Shown here: piece after piece, positions 1 to 8,267 of the stretch
Layout: every line of letters begins with the position of its first letter
Position numbering within the stretch: the first letter of the stretch is position 1
NCBI GenBank assembly: GCA_003241645.1
Contig: QFOX01000002.1
Location: forward strand, 1 to 64,000
Length of the DNA stretch: 64,000 bases
Origin: Azospirillum brasilense
Lineage (GTDB): Bacteria; Pseudomonadota; Alphaproteobacteria; Rickettsiales; UBA3002
Direction of reading: 5' to 3'
Position numbers and translations under genes: made by a program
The notes under the pieces: model-generated
What the model saw: the letters and a program-made list of their open reading frames with translations, nothing else
Databases searched by the model: none
Told to the model about the DNA's origin: nothing

Positions 1-855
1 GAATTTGCCCACCACGCCCTTGGCGCGCAGCATCTGCGTCACGGTCAGTACCAGGTCGGTCGCGGTGGTGCCTTCGCGCAGCGCGCCGGTCAGCTTGAAG
101 CCGATCACTTCGGGAATCAGCATGGAAACCGGTTGGCCCAGCATCGACGATTCGGCCTCAATGCCGCCCACGCCCCAGCCAAGCACGCCCAGGCCGTTCA
201 CCATGGTGGTGTGGCTGTCGGTGCCCACGCAGGTGTCGGGGTAGGCCATGGTTTCACCGTTCTCGGTCTTGGTCCACACCACTTTGGCGAGGTATTCGAG
301 GTTCACCTGGTGGCATATGCCGGTGCCCGGCGGCACCACGCGGAAATTGTCGAACGCCTGCTGGCCCCAGCGCAGGAACGCATAACGCTCCATGTTGCGT
401 TCCATCTCGATCGCCACGTTCTCGGCGAAGGCGTCTTTGCTGGCGTATTTATCCACCATCACCGAGTGGTCGATGACCAGATCGACCGGGGAGAGGGGGT
501 TGATCTTCTTGGCGTCGCCACCCATGGTGGCCACCGCGTCGCGCATGGCGGCAAGGTCCACCACGGCGGGCACGCCGGTGAAATCCTGCATCAGCACGCG
601 GGCAGGGCGGTAAGCAATGTCATGCGGCTCGTTCTTCGTTTGCAGCCATTTGCCGAAGGCTTCGATGTCGGCCTTCTTCACGGTGTTGCCGTCTTCATGG
701 CGCAGCAGGTTCTCCAGCAGGATCTTCAGCGAGAAAGGCAGGCGCGAGAAATCCACGCCCATGGCGGCACCCGCCGCGGGGATCGAATAGGCGCTGTAGG
801 TCTTGCCAGCGGCCTGCAGGGTGGTTTTTGCCTTGAAGCTGTTTTCTGTGCTCAT
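1..855 (-). CDS. acnA: Aconitate hydratase A, N-terminal part (runs off the window)
   Basis: TCA-cycle enzyme of the cytoplasm that interconverts citrate and isocitrate with a 4Fe-4S cluster. The first 285 codons are present and the rest lies left of base 1. The protein begins MSTENSFKAKTTLQAAGKTY and contains the AcnA/IRP blocks VLMQDFTGVPAVVDLAAMR, DLVIDHSV, GTGICHQVNLEYLA and PDTCVGTDSHTTMVNGLGV. The later cluster cysteines fall outside the window. The ATG at 855 is preceded by AAGGA about 9 bases upstream. It is divergent from ccmA across 129 bases, the usual acnA/ccmA arrangement in alphaproteobacteria. Confidence 0.95.
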   Translation of the reverse strand, partial: MSTENSFKAKTTLQAAGKTYSAYSIPAAGAAMGVDFSRLPFSLKILLENLLRHEDGNTVKKADIEAFGKWLQTKNEPHDIAYRPARVLMQDFTGVPAVVDLAAMRDAVATMGGDAKKINPLSPVDLVIDHSVMVDKYASKDAFAENVAIEMERNMERYAFLRWGQQAFDNFRVVPPGTGICHQVNLEYLAKVVWTKTENGETMAYPDTCVGTDSHTTMVNGLGVLGWGVGGIEAESSMLGQPVSMLIPEVIGFKLTGALREGTTATDLVLTVTQMLRAKGVVGKF

Positions 856-984
856 GATTTCCAATCCTTTTGTGTTTTTTGGATGTTGTAGTTTCTACGC
901 GAATAGTCTTAAGAAACGGATAAGCCTGCGCAACCCTAATGCGTAGCAACCCTGTATCTTCACCGATTTTCCCCGTGGCCGTGG

Positions 985-1635
985 ATGAAAAGCGACAATC
1001 TGCAATTGCAAGAGCTTGCCTGCGCCCGCGACGGGGCGTGGGTGCTGCCGCCCATCACCCAGCAATTGCGCGCGGGCGAGGTGCTGCTGGTGAGCGGCCG
1101 CAACGGCTGCGGCAAATCCACCCTGCTGAAAACGGTGGCCGGGCTATTGCGGCCCGCCAGTGGTGACGTGCTGTGGAATGGCGAGCCTCTGCGCGCGCAG
1201 GCGGGCTACCCGGCCAATCTGGTCTACATCGGGCATAAGCGCGGGGTGGAGCCATCGCTTTCCGTTTTGGCACATGTCAAGTTTTGGGCGAAGGCCTTCC
1301 GCCAGCAGGAGCTGATCGAGGCGGCGCTGCATTATTTCGACCTTGAGGATATTGCACACACCCCGGTGCACCAGCTTTCCGCCGGCTGGCAGCAGCGCGT
1401 GGCGCTCACGCGGCTCATTGCCCAGCCGGGCAGCCTCTGGCTGCTGGACGAGCCGACCCAGAACCTGGATGCGGATGGGCTGAACCTGCTGCATTCACTC
1501 ATGCAAACGCGAAGCGAGCAGGGCGGCATCATCATGCTGGCCAGCCATGTGCCGCTGGAAGGTGAGCGGGTGCGCCAGCTGGACCTGAATACACTCACGC
1601 AGCAGGGAGGGATTGATGATCTCCATGCTCACTAG
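985..1635 (+). CDS. ccmA: Heme exporter ATP-binding protein CcmA
   Basis: ATPase of the CcmAB(CD) ABC complex needed for heme handling in system I cytochrome c maturation. It is cytoplasmic and docks on CcmB. The 216-residue length is normal. The Walker A GRNGCGKST is at residues 38-46, an ABC signature region LSAGWQQRVALTRL follows, and Walker B/D-loop is LWLLDEPTQNLD. The signature is LSAGW rather than LSGGQ, which is common in CcmA. Its last 20 bases overlap ccmB, indicating translational coupling. No strong ribosome site precedes the ATG, so the start is the best available rather than certain. Confidence 0.95.
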   Translation: MKSDNLQLQELACARDGAWVLPPITQQLRAGEVLLVSGRNGCGKSTLLKTVAGLLRPASGDVLWNGEPLRAQAGYPANLVYIGHKRGVEPSLSVLAHVKFWAKAFRQQELIEAALHYFDLEDIAHTPVHQLSAGWQQRVALTRLIAQPGSLWLLDEPTQNLDADGLNLLHSLMQTRSEQGGIIMLASHVPLEGERVRQLDLNTLTQQGGIDDLHAH

Positions 1636-2260
1636 AGAGTTAAATTGTTACTTTAAGAGTTTCAAGGAAATAATTGTAATATCAATGTTATTTCTAAGCA
1701 TAACCTTGGTGGCGCCGTTCACGTTCAGTGCCCAGGCCGGGCTGCCGGATGGGGTGGCGGGGGCCATGCTGTGGGTGGCGTTGCTGTGCGCCGTGCAAAT
1801 GGGGGCCAGCCAAAGCTGGCAGCGCCACGCCGAATCGGGTGAGCTGGAACTGCTGCCGCTGCTGCCATGGATGCTGGAATCCACCGTGATGGCCAAAAGC
1901 CTAGCATTCTATCTGGTGCTCATGCTGCAGCTCGCCATCATCCTGCCGGTGGCGGGGCTGTGGCTGGGGCTTAGCAGCGGGCAGTGGGGGCAGGTGCTGC
2001 TGGGGCTGGCTGCGGGCGGGCTTGGGCTCACATTCCTGTGTCAGATGGCCGCAGGCCTCATGGCGGGATACCGCAAAACCGGGGCGCTGATGGGGCTGAT
2101 CGTGCTGCCATTCGCGCTGCCGATCCTGATATTCGGCGCGGGCTATACGGCGCAAAGTGAATTGTGGAGCGAGCATCTGGTGTTCATGGTCAGTTACGCC
2201 ATTTTCCTGTGGCCGCTGCATTGCTTCGCGGTGGCGGCCAGCCTGCGCAATGGCCATTAG
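1616..2260 (+). CDS. ccmB: Heme exporter membrane protein CcmB
   Basis: Integral-membrane partner of CcmA, about 214 residues with roughly six hydrophobic helices and the family block MLWVALLCAVQMGASQSW near residue 60. Starts at 1613 (TTG), 1616 (ATG) and 1625 (ATG) are in frame. AGGGAGGG ending at 1611 best fits 1616, inside the end of ccmA. The first 25 codons (about 1630-1705) are strikingly AT-rich with rare-looking codons although the protein stays CcmB-like, unlike the GC-rich remainder. ccmC, often next, is absent; a hairpin CAATGGC/GCCATTG spans the stop codon. Confidence 0.93.
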   Translation: MISMLTRELNCYFKSFKEIIVISMLFLSITLVAPFTFSAQAGLPDGVAGAMLWVALLCAVQMGASQSWQRHAESGELELLPLLPWMLESTVMAKSLAFYLVLMLQLAIILPVAGLWLGLSSGQWGQVLLGLAAGGLGLTFLCQMAAGLMAGYRKTGALMGLIVLPFALPILIFGAGYTAQSELWSEHLVFMVSYAIFLWPLHCFAVAASLRNGH

Positions 2261-2345
2261 CCATTGAGAGTGTCTGCAGGGCGCACGACGAAACCCAAGG
2301 AAACCTGCCATATCACCCATCCATCTCTTGTCGCATAATATGTAT

Positions 2346-2392
2346 TATGGAAAATTGGGATGGGCTAATCGAACCATATATCGAACCATATA
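2346..2392. repeat. Tandem 12-base direct repeat upstream of dgkA
   Basis: The sequence TCGAACCATATA occurs twice, back to back, at about 2368-2392 in the short gap between ccmB and dgkA. The gap is more AT-rich than its surroundings. It could carry the dgkA promoter or an operator, but no clear -35/-10 pair stands out and the repeat may have no function. Confidence 0.35.
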
Positions 2393-2440
2393 GGTTTCTT
2401 ACGTCGCACCCGGCAAAGCTTGGGTTCCACGGGGGTATCC

Positions 2441-2803
2441 ATGAGCAACCAAGTCTTTCGTTCTTTCAACAATTCCTGCAACGGCCTGAAGACCGCCTGG
2501 CGCGAGGATCATTCCTTCCGCAACGCGGCCATCCAGTGCGCGGTCGCGTTCATCGTCGCCACCGGCATGTATTTCACGCACCATATCGGCATCTTCTATT
2601 GGCTGATCCTCATTGGCGCGATCATGCCCATTCTGATCGTTGAGACCATCAACACCGCCATTGAAGCCGTGACCGACAAAGCCAGCCCCGAACGCCACCC
2701 GCTGGCCAAAAAAGCCAAGGATATCGGCAGTGCTGCGGTGCTGTTGACCCGCGTGTATGCGGTGCTGTGCTGGGCGGTGGTGCTGGTGAAACAGTGGGTC
2801 TAG
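2441..2803 (+). CDS. dgkA: Diacylglycerol kinase DgkA (prokaryotic integral-membrane type)
   Basis: Small inner-membrane kinase that phosphorylates diacylglycerol to phosphatidic acid with ATP, recycling lipid released by membrane-derived glycan synthesis. The 120-residue length and three helices match the family. The catalytic block ETINTAIEAVTD is at about residues 66-77, followed by KAKDIGSAAVLL. The ATG at 2441 follows GGGGGT and yields the canonical N-terminus; a TTG at 2420 is in frame but would only add residues. Its TAG stop overlaps the stop of the convergent gene on the other strand by four bases (CTAG). Confidence 0.95.
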   Translation: MSNQVFRSFNNSCNGLKTAWREDHSFRNAAIQCAVAFIVATGMYFTHHIGIFYWLILIGAIMPILIVETINTAIEAVTDKASPERHPLAKKAKDIGSAAVLLTRVYAVLCWAVVLVKQWV

Positions 2804-3198
2804 CGGGCTAATTCGGCGGCTGCGCCCTGCTCTGCGCTGCGTTGTTGCTCCAGTTTCTCAGCGAACGAACGCGTCATGACTGGGGCGGCATGCGGCACGC
2901 CAGCGGGTGTGCCGGCCTCCGCCTTCGCGGCTAGCTGGTTGGCCTGCTCAGCTGCTTTGTAGGCCTTCGGCGCCGTAAATAATGCAGAACATGCGCCGAA
3001 AATGGCGATGTCCCATTTCAGGTTGCTGGGCGAGAACACGGCCTTTGCCGCCGCGGCCAAGGGCGTTTTCAGCACCACGGTGCGTACGGCCGTTTCCGCG
3101 AGCGACCAGCCCACCGTCCACACGGCGGTTTCTTTCACCGCGGCTTTGGTGGCTTCCCATACGGGGTTTTTCGGGGTCGGTGTGGTTGCATCGCTCAT
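2800..3198 (-). CDS. Uncharacterised small protein, 132 aa
   Basis: I do not recognise a family. It begins MSDATTPTPKNPVWEATKAA and has a moderately hydrophobic middle: AETAVRTVVLKTPLAAAAKA and WDIAIFGACSALFTAPKAY could be one or two weak membrane or amphipathic helices. The C-terminus is Ala/Gln/Glu-rich and charged, ending ELAR. The stop codon is shared with the convergent dgkA. Coding is supported by the clean ATG and compact placement, not by homology. It resembles in style, not in alignable sequence, the proteins at 18031 and 23370. Confidence 0.6.
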   Translation of the reverse strand: MSDATTPTPKNPVWEATKAAVKETAVWTVGWSLAETAVRTVVLKTPLAAAAKAVFSPSNLKWDIAIFGACSALFTAPKAYKAAEQANQLAAKAEAGTPAGVPHAAPVMTRSFAEKLEQQRSAEQGAAAELAR

Positions 3199-3241
3199 CC
3201 ATGCACTATATCCGGTTCGGCCACGCCCTAATGTGACGCTT

Positions 3242-4060
3242 TTATGAATCCTGCACCGTTACCATCCCGCTGGCCGACACATGAATGCGCATGCCGTCAT
3301 ACGCGGCGATCACGCCGGGTGGCAATTGGGCGCTGAGCGTGTGGTATTCCAGCTCATGGGCCATATGGGTCAGCACGGCCAGCTTAGGCTTGTGCCGCGT
3401 GATCCAGCATAGCGCCTGCTCCAGATGCGCATGGGTCGGCGCTGGCTCGTAGCGCAAACAATCCACAACCCAAACATCAAGCTTATCAAGAAGTTGAAGC
3501 GATTGTTCGGGGTAGTTATTCACATCCGGCGAATAGGCAATATTTTCAACGCGATAGCCATAACTCTTCTGCCATCCATGGTTCTGCAAGAACGTTAGAA
3601 AATCTAAATTACCTACTGAAAATGATGAATATTCATCTATCTCTTGAAGTTCCAGTGAAGGACGAAACCAGACCTTATCCTGTGCCGGAGCATGAAACGC
3701 GTAATGAAAGCGCTGGGTGAGTTCCTGCGCCACTTCCGCCGGCGCATAAACAGGCAGCGCCCCGCCCCGGTGGAAGTTGAATGCCCGCGCGTCGTCCAGC
3801 CCGTGGCAATGGTCGGCATGGGCATGGGTGTAGAGAATAGCATCCACGGTCGCGAGGTTGGCGCGCAACGCCTGTTGGCGCAAATCGGGGCTGGTATCGA
3901 CCAGCACGGTCTGGCCCGCCCCCTCGATCAGGATGGACGAACGCGTGCGGTGGTTGCGCGGGTCGGGCGAGCGGCAGGTGGCGCATTGGCAGCCGATCAG
4001 CGGCACCCCGCCGGAAGCCCCGCAGCCCAGAATGGTAAGGGTGATGTCATGTGCAGGCAT
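3242..4060 (-). CDS. Metallo-beta-lactamase-fold hydrolase (PhnP/YcbX-like)
   Basis: 272-residue binuclear metal hydrolase of the metallo-beta-lactamase fold, probably a phosphodiesterase. It starts LTILGCGASGGVPLIGCQC, typical of the PhnP-like group with its Cys-rich N-terminal loop. The metal motif THAHADH is at residues 78-84, and further metal-ligand regions include YSPDVN, VDCLR and LTHMAHELEYH. In alphaproteobacteria this gene normally follows tatD, and here it is the last gene of that cluster, separated from tatD by a rightward gene. Bases 3470-3660 are unusually AT-rich inside an otherwise GC-rich gene. The substrate is unknown. Confidence 0.9.
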   Translation of the reverse strand: MPAHDITLTILGCGASGGVPLIGCQCATCRSPDPRNHRTRSSILIEGAGQTVLVDTSPDLRQQALRANLATVDAILYTHAHADHCHGLDDARAFNFHRGGALPVYAPAEVAQELTQRFHYAFHAPAQDKVWFRPSLELQEIDEYSSFSVGNLDFLTFLQNHGWQKSYGYRVENIAYSPDVNNYPEQSLQLLDKLDVWVVDCLRYEPAPTHAHLEQALCWITRHKPKLAVLTHMAHELEYHTLSAQLPPGVIAAYDGMRIHVSASGMVTVQDS

Positions 4061-4139
4061 GCCCCGAGCTTAGGCACCGGCCCGATAAAAATCCAAGTGG
4101 AATAAGAGATTCCTAACCATTGCGCGCTACGCTGGGCTC

Positions 4140-4736
4140 ATGCGTGTGCTCGTTTGCCTACTATTGCTGGCCGGTGCTGGTTACTGGGGTTGGTCCCACT
4201 ACGTGAATGTGGTGACCTACCCGCCGGGCGTGCGGGTGGCCGCATTGCCCAGCCAGCTGCCCACCAGCAAAGCGCCGTGGATGAAGGGCGAATACCGCAT
4301 GACCCCCCTCGCCAGCTTTTCGCTGGATGCCAAACTGCTTAGCCGCAAACGCTACAGCGACCGCGGGGCCGAGATCGCGCCGATCGACCTCGCCCTTGGC
4401 TGGCGCGCGCTGTCCGACCAGGCGGTGGTGGACCAGCTTCGCATCAGCCAGGTGATGCGGTTCTGGCAATGGCGCACCCGCGGCAACAGTTGGCCCGCGC
4501 CACGCGCCGAGATCGAATCGGGCGGCTCGAACATGCATATCATTCCTGCGAATGCGGTGGTCGAAGACGCGATCATGGCCTTCAAGCGCGGCGAGATCGT
4601 GCATCTCGAGGGGTATCTGGTGCGGGTGGATGGGCCGAACGGCTTCCAATGGAACAGTTCGCTGAGCCGCAGCGATACGGGCAATGGCGCCTGCGAGCTG
4701 TTCTGGGTGGAGCGCGCAGCGCCCTCTCCCCGTTAA
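4140..4736 (+). CDS. Uncharacterised exported or membrane-anchored protein, 198 aa
   Basis: The N-terminus MRVLVCLLLLAGAGYWGWSH is a signal peptide or single membrane anchor; the remaining 180 residues have no further hydrophobic helix and should be periplasmic. Segments such as PPGVRVAALPSQ, APWMKGEYRMTPLASFSL and HLEGYLVRVDGPNGFQW recall periplasmic proteins of unknown function, but I cannot name the family. It is oriented against the flanking metallo-hydrolase and tatD genes and shares its stop bases (TTAA) with convergent tatD. Coding character is good: GC-rich third positions and no competing frame. Confidence 0.75.
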   Translation: MRVLVCLLLLAGAGYWGWSHYVNVVTYPPGVRVAALPSQLPTSKAPWMKGEYRMTPLASFSLDAKLLSRKRYSDRGAEIAPIDLALGWRALSDQAVVDQLRISQVMRFWQWRTRGNSWPAPRAEIESGGSNMHIIPANAVVEDAIMAFKRGEIVHLEGYLVRVDGPNGFQWNSSLSRSDTGNGACELFWVERAAPSPR

Positions 4737-5509
4737 ACGGGCGTTACCTTGCTGAATAAGCGATAGAAATTCTGGGTGGTCGCGGCGATGACCTCCGCCT
4801 CGCTCACGCCTTTGACCTGCGCCAGTGTGCGTGCGGTAATGGCGGTAAAGGCCGGCTCGCAGGGTTTGCCGCGGTGCGGCTCGGGCGCGAGGTACGGCGC
4901 ATCGGTTTCCACCAGCAGTCGGTCCAGCGGCACGTCGCGCACGGCGTCGCGCAGTGCCTGTGCCTTTTTGAAGGTGAGAATGCCGGAGCAGGAAATGTAT
5001 CCACCTAATTTCAATGATTCTTCAGATAGATATTTCGTTGAGCTAAAGCAATGGATAAGGAAGCGGAACGGCCCGTTCGCATGTTCTTCCTGTAGAAGTT
5101 CAACCGTTTCCTCATCCGCATCGCGGCTATGGACGATCACCGGCAGGTCCAGCTGCCGGGCCACGCGGATGTGCCGGCGGAACAGCTCGCGCTGGATGGC
5201 GCGGGGGCTGTGCTCATAATAATAATCCAACCCCGTTTCACCAATGCCGATGACCTTGGGGTGGTTGGCTTCGGCCAGCAATTCCGCCTCACTGATGTCC
5301 TCGTGCGGCTCTGCCTCGTGCGGGTGCACGCCGATGGAGCAATAGATCTCGGCAAACCCCTCGGAAAGCGCCTTTACCTGCGGAAAATCCGCCCGTTTGG
5401 TGGCGATGGTCTGGAACAGGCCCACCCCGGACTGTTTCGCGCGTGCAATAATGCCCAACGTATCGGCAAGCTCAGGGTAGTTTAAATGACAATGGGAGTC
5501 GACAAGCAT
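4733..5509 (-). CDS. tatD: TatD-family metal-dependent DNase
   Basis: Cytoplasmic TIM-barrel hydrolase of the TatD/YcfH family, proposed 3'-5' exonuclease and D-aminoacyl-tRNA deacylase-like activities. The N-terminal metal motif is MLVDSHCHLNY (HxH), a Glu follows in GIGETGLDYYYEHSP, then VIVHSRDADEE, LIHCFSS and the terminal Asp in LLVETDAPYLAPEPHRGKPCEP. The start at 5509 gives the family N-terminus; an ATG at 5548 in frame adds 13 unlikely residues. Bases 4985-5060 form a short AT-rich patch. It belongs to the holB-metG-tatD cluster. Confidence 0.95.
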   Translation of the reverse strand: MLVDSHCHLNYPELADTLGIIARAKQSGVGLFQTIATKRADFPQVKALSEGFAEIYCSIGVHPHEAEPHEDISEAELLAEANHPKVIGIGETGLDYYYEHSPRAIQRELFRRHIRVARQLDLPVIVHSRDADEETVELLQEEHANGPFRFLIHCFSSTKYLSEESLKLGGYISCSGILTFKKAQALRDAVRDVPLDRLLVETDAPYLAPEPHRGKPCEPAFTAITARTLAQVKGVSEAEVIAATTQNFYRLFSKVTPV

Positions 5510-5533
5510 GGAATGATTCGTACTATAGCATTT

Positions 5534-5980
5534 ATGAAATTCGAACAAAAATTGCTGCTTAGCCTGATTTTTGCGATTTCCTCGTCAGCTGCGTGGGCTG
5601 CGGGCCAGTTCGGTTCATTCGGCGCGGTCGAAGGCCGTTACCTCACCAAACATGCCGTGAGCAGTTTCAGCAAAGGCGAAACGCGCGTGTTCGACACATT
5701 GCAGCTAAGCCACGAGCTTGGAAAATACAGCATCGCCCTGACCTTGCACTTTGATTATGACGTGAAATGTGAACTGGAAGGCAGCACCAGCCTGAGCGAG
5801 AGCGGCAGTAAGACCGTTCTCACCTATACCGACGAGGATGCGTGCAGCCTGCAACTGCTGGTGGATGATACGGAAATTACCGTGTCCGACCCCGAACATA
5901 GCTGCGCCAGCTATTGCGGCATGGGCGGTACGTTCGACGGGGCAAGCTTCAGCCGCGCCGGTCGCCTGCCGTTGCAATAA
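5534..5980 (+). CDS. Uncharacterised secreted protein, 148 aa
   Basis: A classic signal peptide MKFEQKLLLSLIFAISSSAAWA is followed by a 126-residue mature domain with several cysteines (KCELEGS, DACSLQ, HSCASYCGMGG) that suggest disulfides in the periplasm. The middle contains KTVLTYTDEDACSLQLL. No family is recognised. The ATG at 5534 is chosen because it begins the signal peptide; the frame is open further upstream but without a leader-like sequence. It is divergent from tatD with only 24 bases between start codons, so both promoters would overlap coding sequence. Confidence 0.75.
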   Translation: MKFEQKLLLSLIFAISSSAAWAAGQFGSFGAVEGRYLTKHAVSSFSKGETRVFDTLQLSHELGKYSIALTLHFDYDVKCELEGSTSLSESGSKTVLTYTDEDACSLQLLVDDTEITVSDPEHSCASYCGMGGTFDGASFSRAGRLPLQ

Positions 5981-5981
5981 G

Positions 5982-6233
5982 TTAGCGCCGCCGGTCGTTG
6001 CGGTGCAGGAAGAAGCGCACCTGCCGTTCGGCGGTGCCGACCAGGCTGAACAGGATCACCCAGAACAGCACCGCCACCCCAAGGGTAATGACCAGGCTCG
6101 GCTCTTCTGGAATGCGCAAGGATTCCGCCCAGCTCTGGCTGTTCAGGCGGGCCAGCAACCATTCGGCCGGCAGCAGGAAATAATGCAGCAAAAGCCCAAG
6201 GAACGCGCCAAGAAAGGCTTTGACCTGTTCCAT
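5982..6233 (-). CDS. Small membrane protein downstream of metG, 83 aa
   Basis: Two hydrophobic helices are evident, AFLGAFLGLLLHYFLLPAEWLLA and LVITLGVAVLFWVILFSLV, with a basic C-terminus RFFLHRNDRRR. It starts 3 bases after the metG stop codon and so is very likely co-transcribed with it. No family is recognised. One base separates its stop from that of the convergent secreted-protein gene. Coding is supported by spacing and a clean two-helix profile. Confidence 0.65.
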   Translation of the reverse strand: MEQVKAFLGAFLGLLLHYFLLPAEWLLARLNSQSWAESLRIPEEPSLVITLGVAVLFWVILFSLVGTAERQVRFFLHRNDRRR

Positions 6234-6236
6234 GGC

Positions 6237-7790
6237 TTACGCCGCCTCTTCCACCACAAGGCGCGGGAACACACCCTCGGGCTTGGGCAATGGCGTGCCC
6301 GGCTTCAGGGCAAATTCCGCCGTTAAGTGTTTGAACAGGCGCTGGTCCTTCGGCACGGCGAGCTGGTCGAGCAGCTTCTCTGCCGCGCCGGGGGTGAAGG
6401 GCTGCAGCATGATGGCAATGCAGCGGATGGATTCGGCGAGGTAATACAGCACCGATTCCATGCGGGCGGGGTTTTCCTTCTTCAGCTTCCACGGGGCTTC
6501 GCGGTCGATGTATTCGTTGGCGCTGCTGGCCATGGCGAGGATGGCCCCGGTCACCTCACCGAATTTGCAGCGCTGCATCTGCTCGCGCGCCGAGGTGGGC
6601 GTGCCCGAATTGGTCACCCGCACCAGCTCCATCAGGGCCGTGTCGGCCTCGGTCAGGGTGGCGGTGTCGTTGTTCGGCACGTTGCCGTCGCAGTTCTTGG
6701 CGATCATGCTCAGCGTGCGCTGCGCCAGATTGCCGATGTTATTGGCGAGGTCGGCGTTGATGCGGTCGAACATGGCCTGGCGGCTGAAATTGCCATCCGA
6801 GCCGAAGGGCACTTCGCGCAGCAGGAAATAGCGGGTCTGGTCCAGCCCGTAGCGCTCCACAAGGTGGGTGGGCGACACCACGTTGCCGAGCGATTTACTC
6901 ATTTTTTCGCCTTCGATGGTCCACCAGCCATGCGCAAAAATGCGCTGCGGCACGGGCAATTTCGCGCTCATGAGGAAGGCGGGCCAATACACGGCGTGGA
7001 ACCGCACGATGTCCTTGCCCACCATGTGCAGCCCGGCGGGCCAGAATTTCTGGTATTCGGGCGATTGCTGGTCGGGGTAGCCCACGGCGGTGAGGTAGTT
7101 GGTCAGCGCATCCAGCCACACATACATGATGTGTTTCTCGTCGCCGGGTACGGGCACGCCCCATTTGAACGTGGTGCGCGAAATGGACAAATCGTGCAGG
7201 CCGCCTTCGACAAAGCGCATGATCTCGTTGCGGCGCGATTCCGGCAGGATGAAATCCGGGTGGGCCTTGTAATAATCCAGCAGCGGCTGCTGGTATTTGC
7301 TGAGTTTGAAGAAGTAGCTCGGCTCCTCCACCCATTCCACTTCGGCGCCGGTGGGGGCTTTGCCCTCCACCAGTTCGGATTCGGCGTAGAACGCTTCGTC
7401 GCGCACCGAATACCAGCCGGAATAGCTGCCCAGATAGATGTCGCCGCTGGCTTCCAGCGCCTTCCACATGGCTTGTGCTGCCGCGATGTGGCGCGGCTGC
7501 GTGGTGCGAATGAAATCGTCGTTGCTCAGCTCCAGCACCTCGTTCATGTGGCGGAAATGCTCCGACACTTCGTCCACGAAGTCATGCGGCGGCACGCCGG
7601 CATTCTTGGCGGATTTCTCGACCTTCTGGCCGTGTTCGTCGGTGCCGGTGAGGAATTTCACCTCGGCCCCGTCCAGCCGCATGAAGCGCGCCAGCGCATC
7701 GCACGCCACGCTGGTGTAGGCATGGCCGAGATGCGGCTTGTCGTTCACGTAATAGATGGGGGTGGTGATGTAATAACTGTCGGTGCTCAT
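6237..7790 (-). CDS. metG: Methionyl-tRNA synthetase
   Basis: Class I synthetase charging tRNA-Met. At 517 residues it is the short form without the C-terminal EMAP-like domain. The HIGH motif is HLGH at residues 20-23 and the ATP-binding KMSKS at 296-300. The connective domain lacks zinc-binding cysteine pairs (GWYSVRDEAFYAESE), which fits the zinc-free subtype found in many alphaproteobacteria. The ATG overlaps the stop of the upstream LprI-like gene (ATGA), so translation is coupled. It sits between holB and tatD as in the lineage. Confidence 0.97.
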   Translation of the reverse strand: MSTDSYYITTPIYYVNDKPHLGHAYTSVACDALARFMRLDGAEVKFLTGTDEHGQKVEKSAKNAGVPPHDFVDEVSEHFRHMNEVLELSNDDFIRTTQPRHIAAAQAMWKALEASGDIYLGSYSGWYSVRDEAFYAESELVEGKAPTGAEVEWVEEPSYFFKLSKYQQPLLDYYKAHPDFILPESRRNEIMRFVEGGLHDLSISRTTFKWGVPVPGDEKHIMYVWLDALTNYLTAVGYPDQQSPEYQKFWPAGLHMVGKDIVRFHAVYWPAFLMSAKLPVPQRIFAHGWWTIEGEKMSKSLGNVVSPTHLVERYGLDQTRYFLLREVPFGSDGNFSRQAMFDRINADLANNIGNLAQRTLSMIAKNCDGNVPNNDTATLTEADTALMELVRVTNSGTPTSAREQMQRCKFGEVTGAILAMASSANEYIDREAPWKLKKENPARMESVLYYLAESIRCIAIMLQPFTPGAAEKLLDQLAVPKDQRLFKHLTAEFALKPGTPLPKPEGVFPRLVVEEAA

Positions 7791-8215
7791 TGGATCTCTG
7801 CTTTTAAAAGTCGGATACGTTCGTGGGTGTGTTCAAGCTGGCAGATCAGGTTGGCGGTGTTCGCGCCGCTGCCGCCGGTGTAGCCGTAATACACGCGGTC
7901 GCAATCCGCGTCGCGATAGGCGGTGAAGGCCGCGTGGCTGGCTTTCAGCTTCGCTTCCTGCACCGCGAACATGGAATCGGGTTCATCGGCACGCATGCTT
8001 GCGTCGGTGTCGCGCGCCGCGGCAAGCTGTTCATTCATGAATGCATCCAATGCGCCTTGTTCGGCCTTCAGCTTGCCGCTCAGGCAGTCATTTACATCGA
8101 GATTCGTGGCGTTCGGCGCATCCACACAGGCGCGCCACAGCGATTCCTGCGCGTTCGCGCTGGTAGCGAACATCAGGCAGAACAGTACAGTGAACAGGTA
8201 GGGTGTTGCGCGCAT
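7787..8215 (-). CDS. LprI-like secreted protein (DUF1311)
   Basis: The signal peptide MRATPYLFTVLFCLMFATSANA is followed by a DUF1311/LprI-type domain. Visible features are the paired cysteines (WRACVDAP, NDCLSGKL, DADCDRVY, LICQLEHT), the middle KLKASHAAFTAYRDADCDRV and the ending LEHTHERIRLLK. Members are periplasmic; some are reported to inhibit lysozymes, but the role here is not shown. It lies between holB and metG and overlaps metG by four bases (ATGA), an unusual partner for a tRNA synthetase. Confidence 0.85.
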   Translation of the reverse strand: MRATPYLFTVLFCLMFATSANAQESLWRACVDAPNATNLDVNDCLSGKLKAEQGALDAFMNEQLAAARDTDASMRADEPDSMFAVQEAKLKASHAAFTAYRDADCDRVYYGYTGGSGANTANLICQLEHTHERIRLLKAEIQ

Positions 8216-8267
8216 AGGTCCAGCCTTGGTGAGTGAGGCACCGTTGTGCCACCGGCGGTGGGTGCGG

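Noticed and set aside
133..891. A 252-codon rightward frame at the left edge
   Set aside because: Antisense to acnA, whose N-terminal motifs are unambiguous.
2261..2440. ccmC expected after ccmB
   Set aside because: The gap is too short and has no heme-handling motif; ccmC must be elsewhere. Not treated as a broken gene because no remnant is seen.
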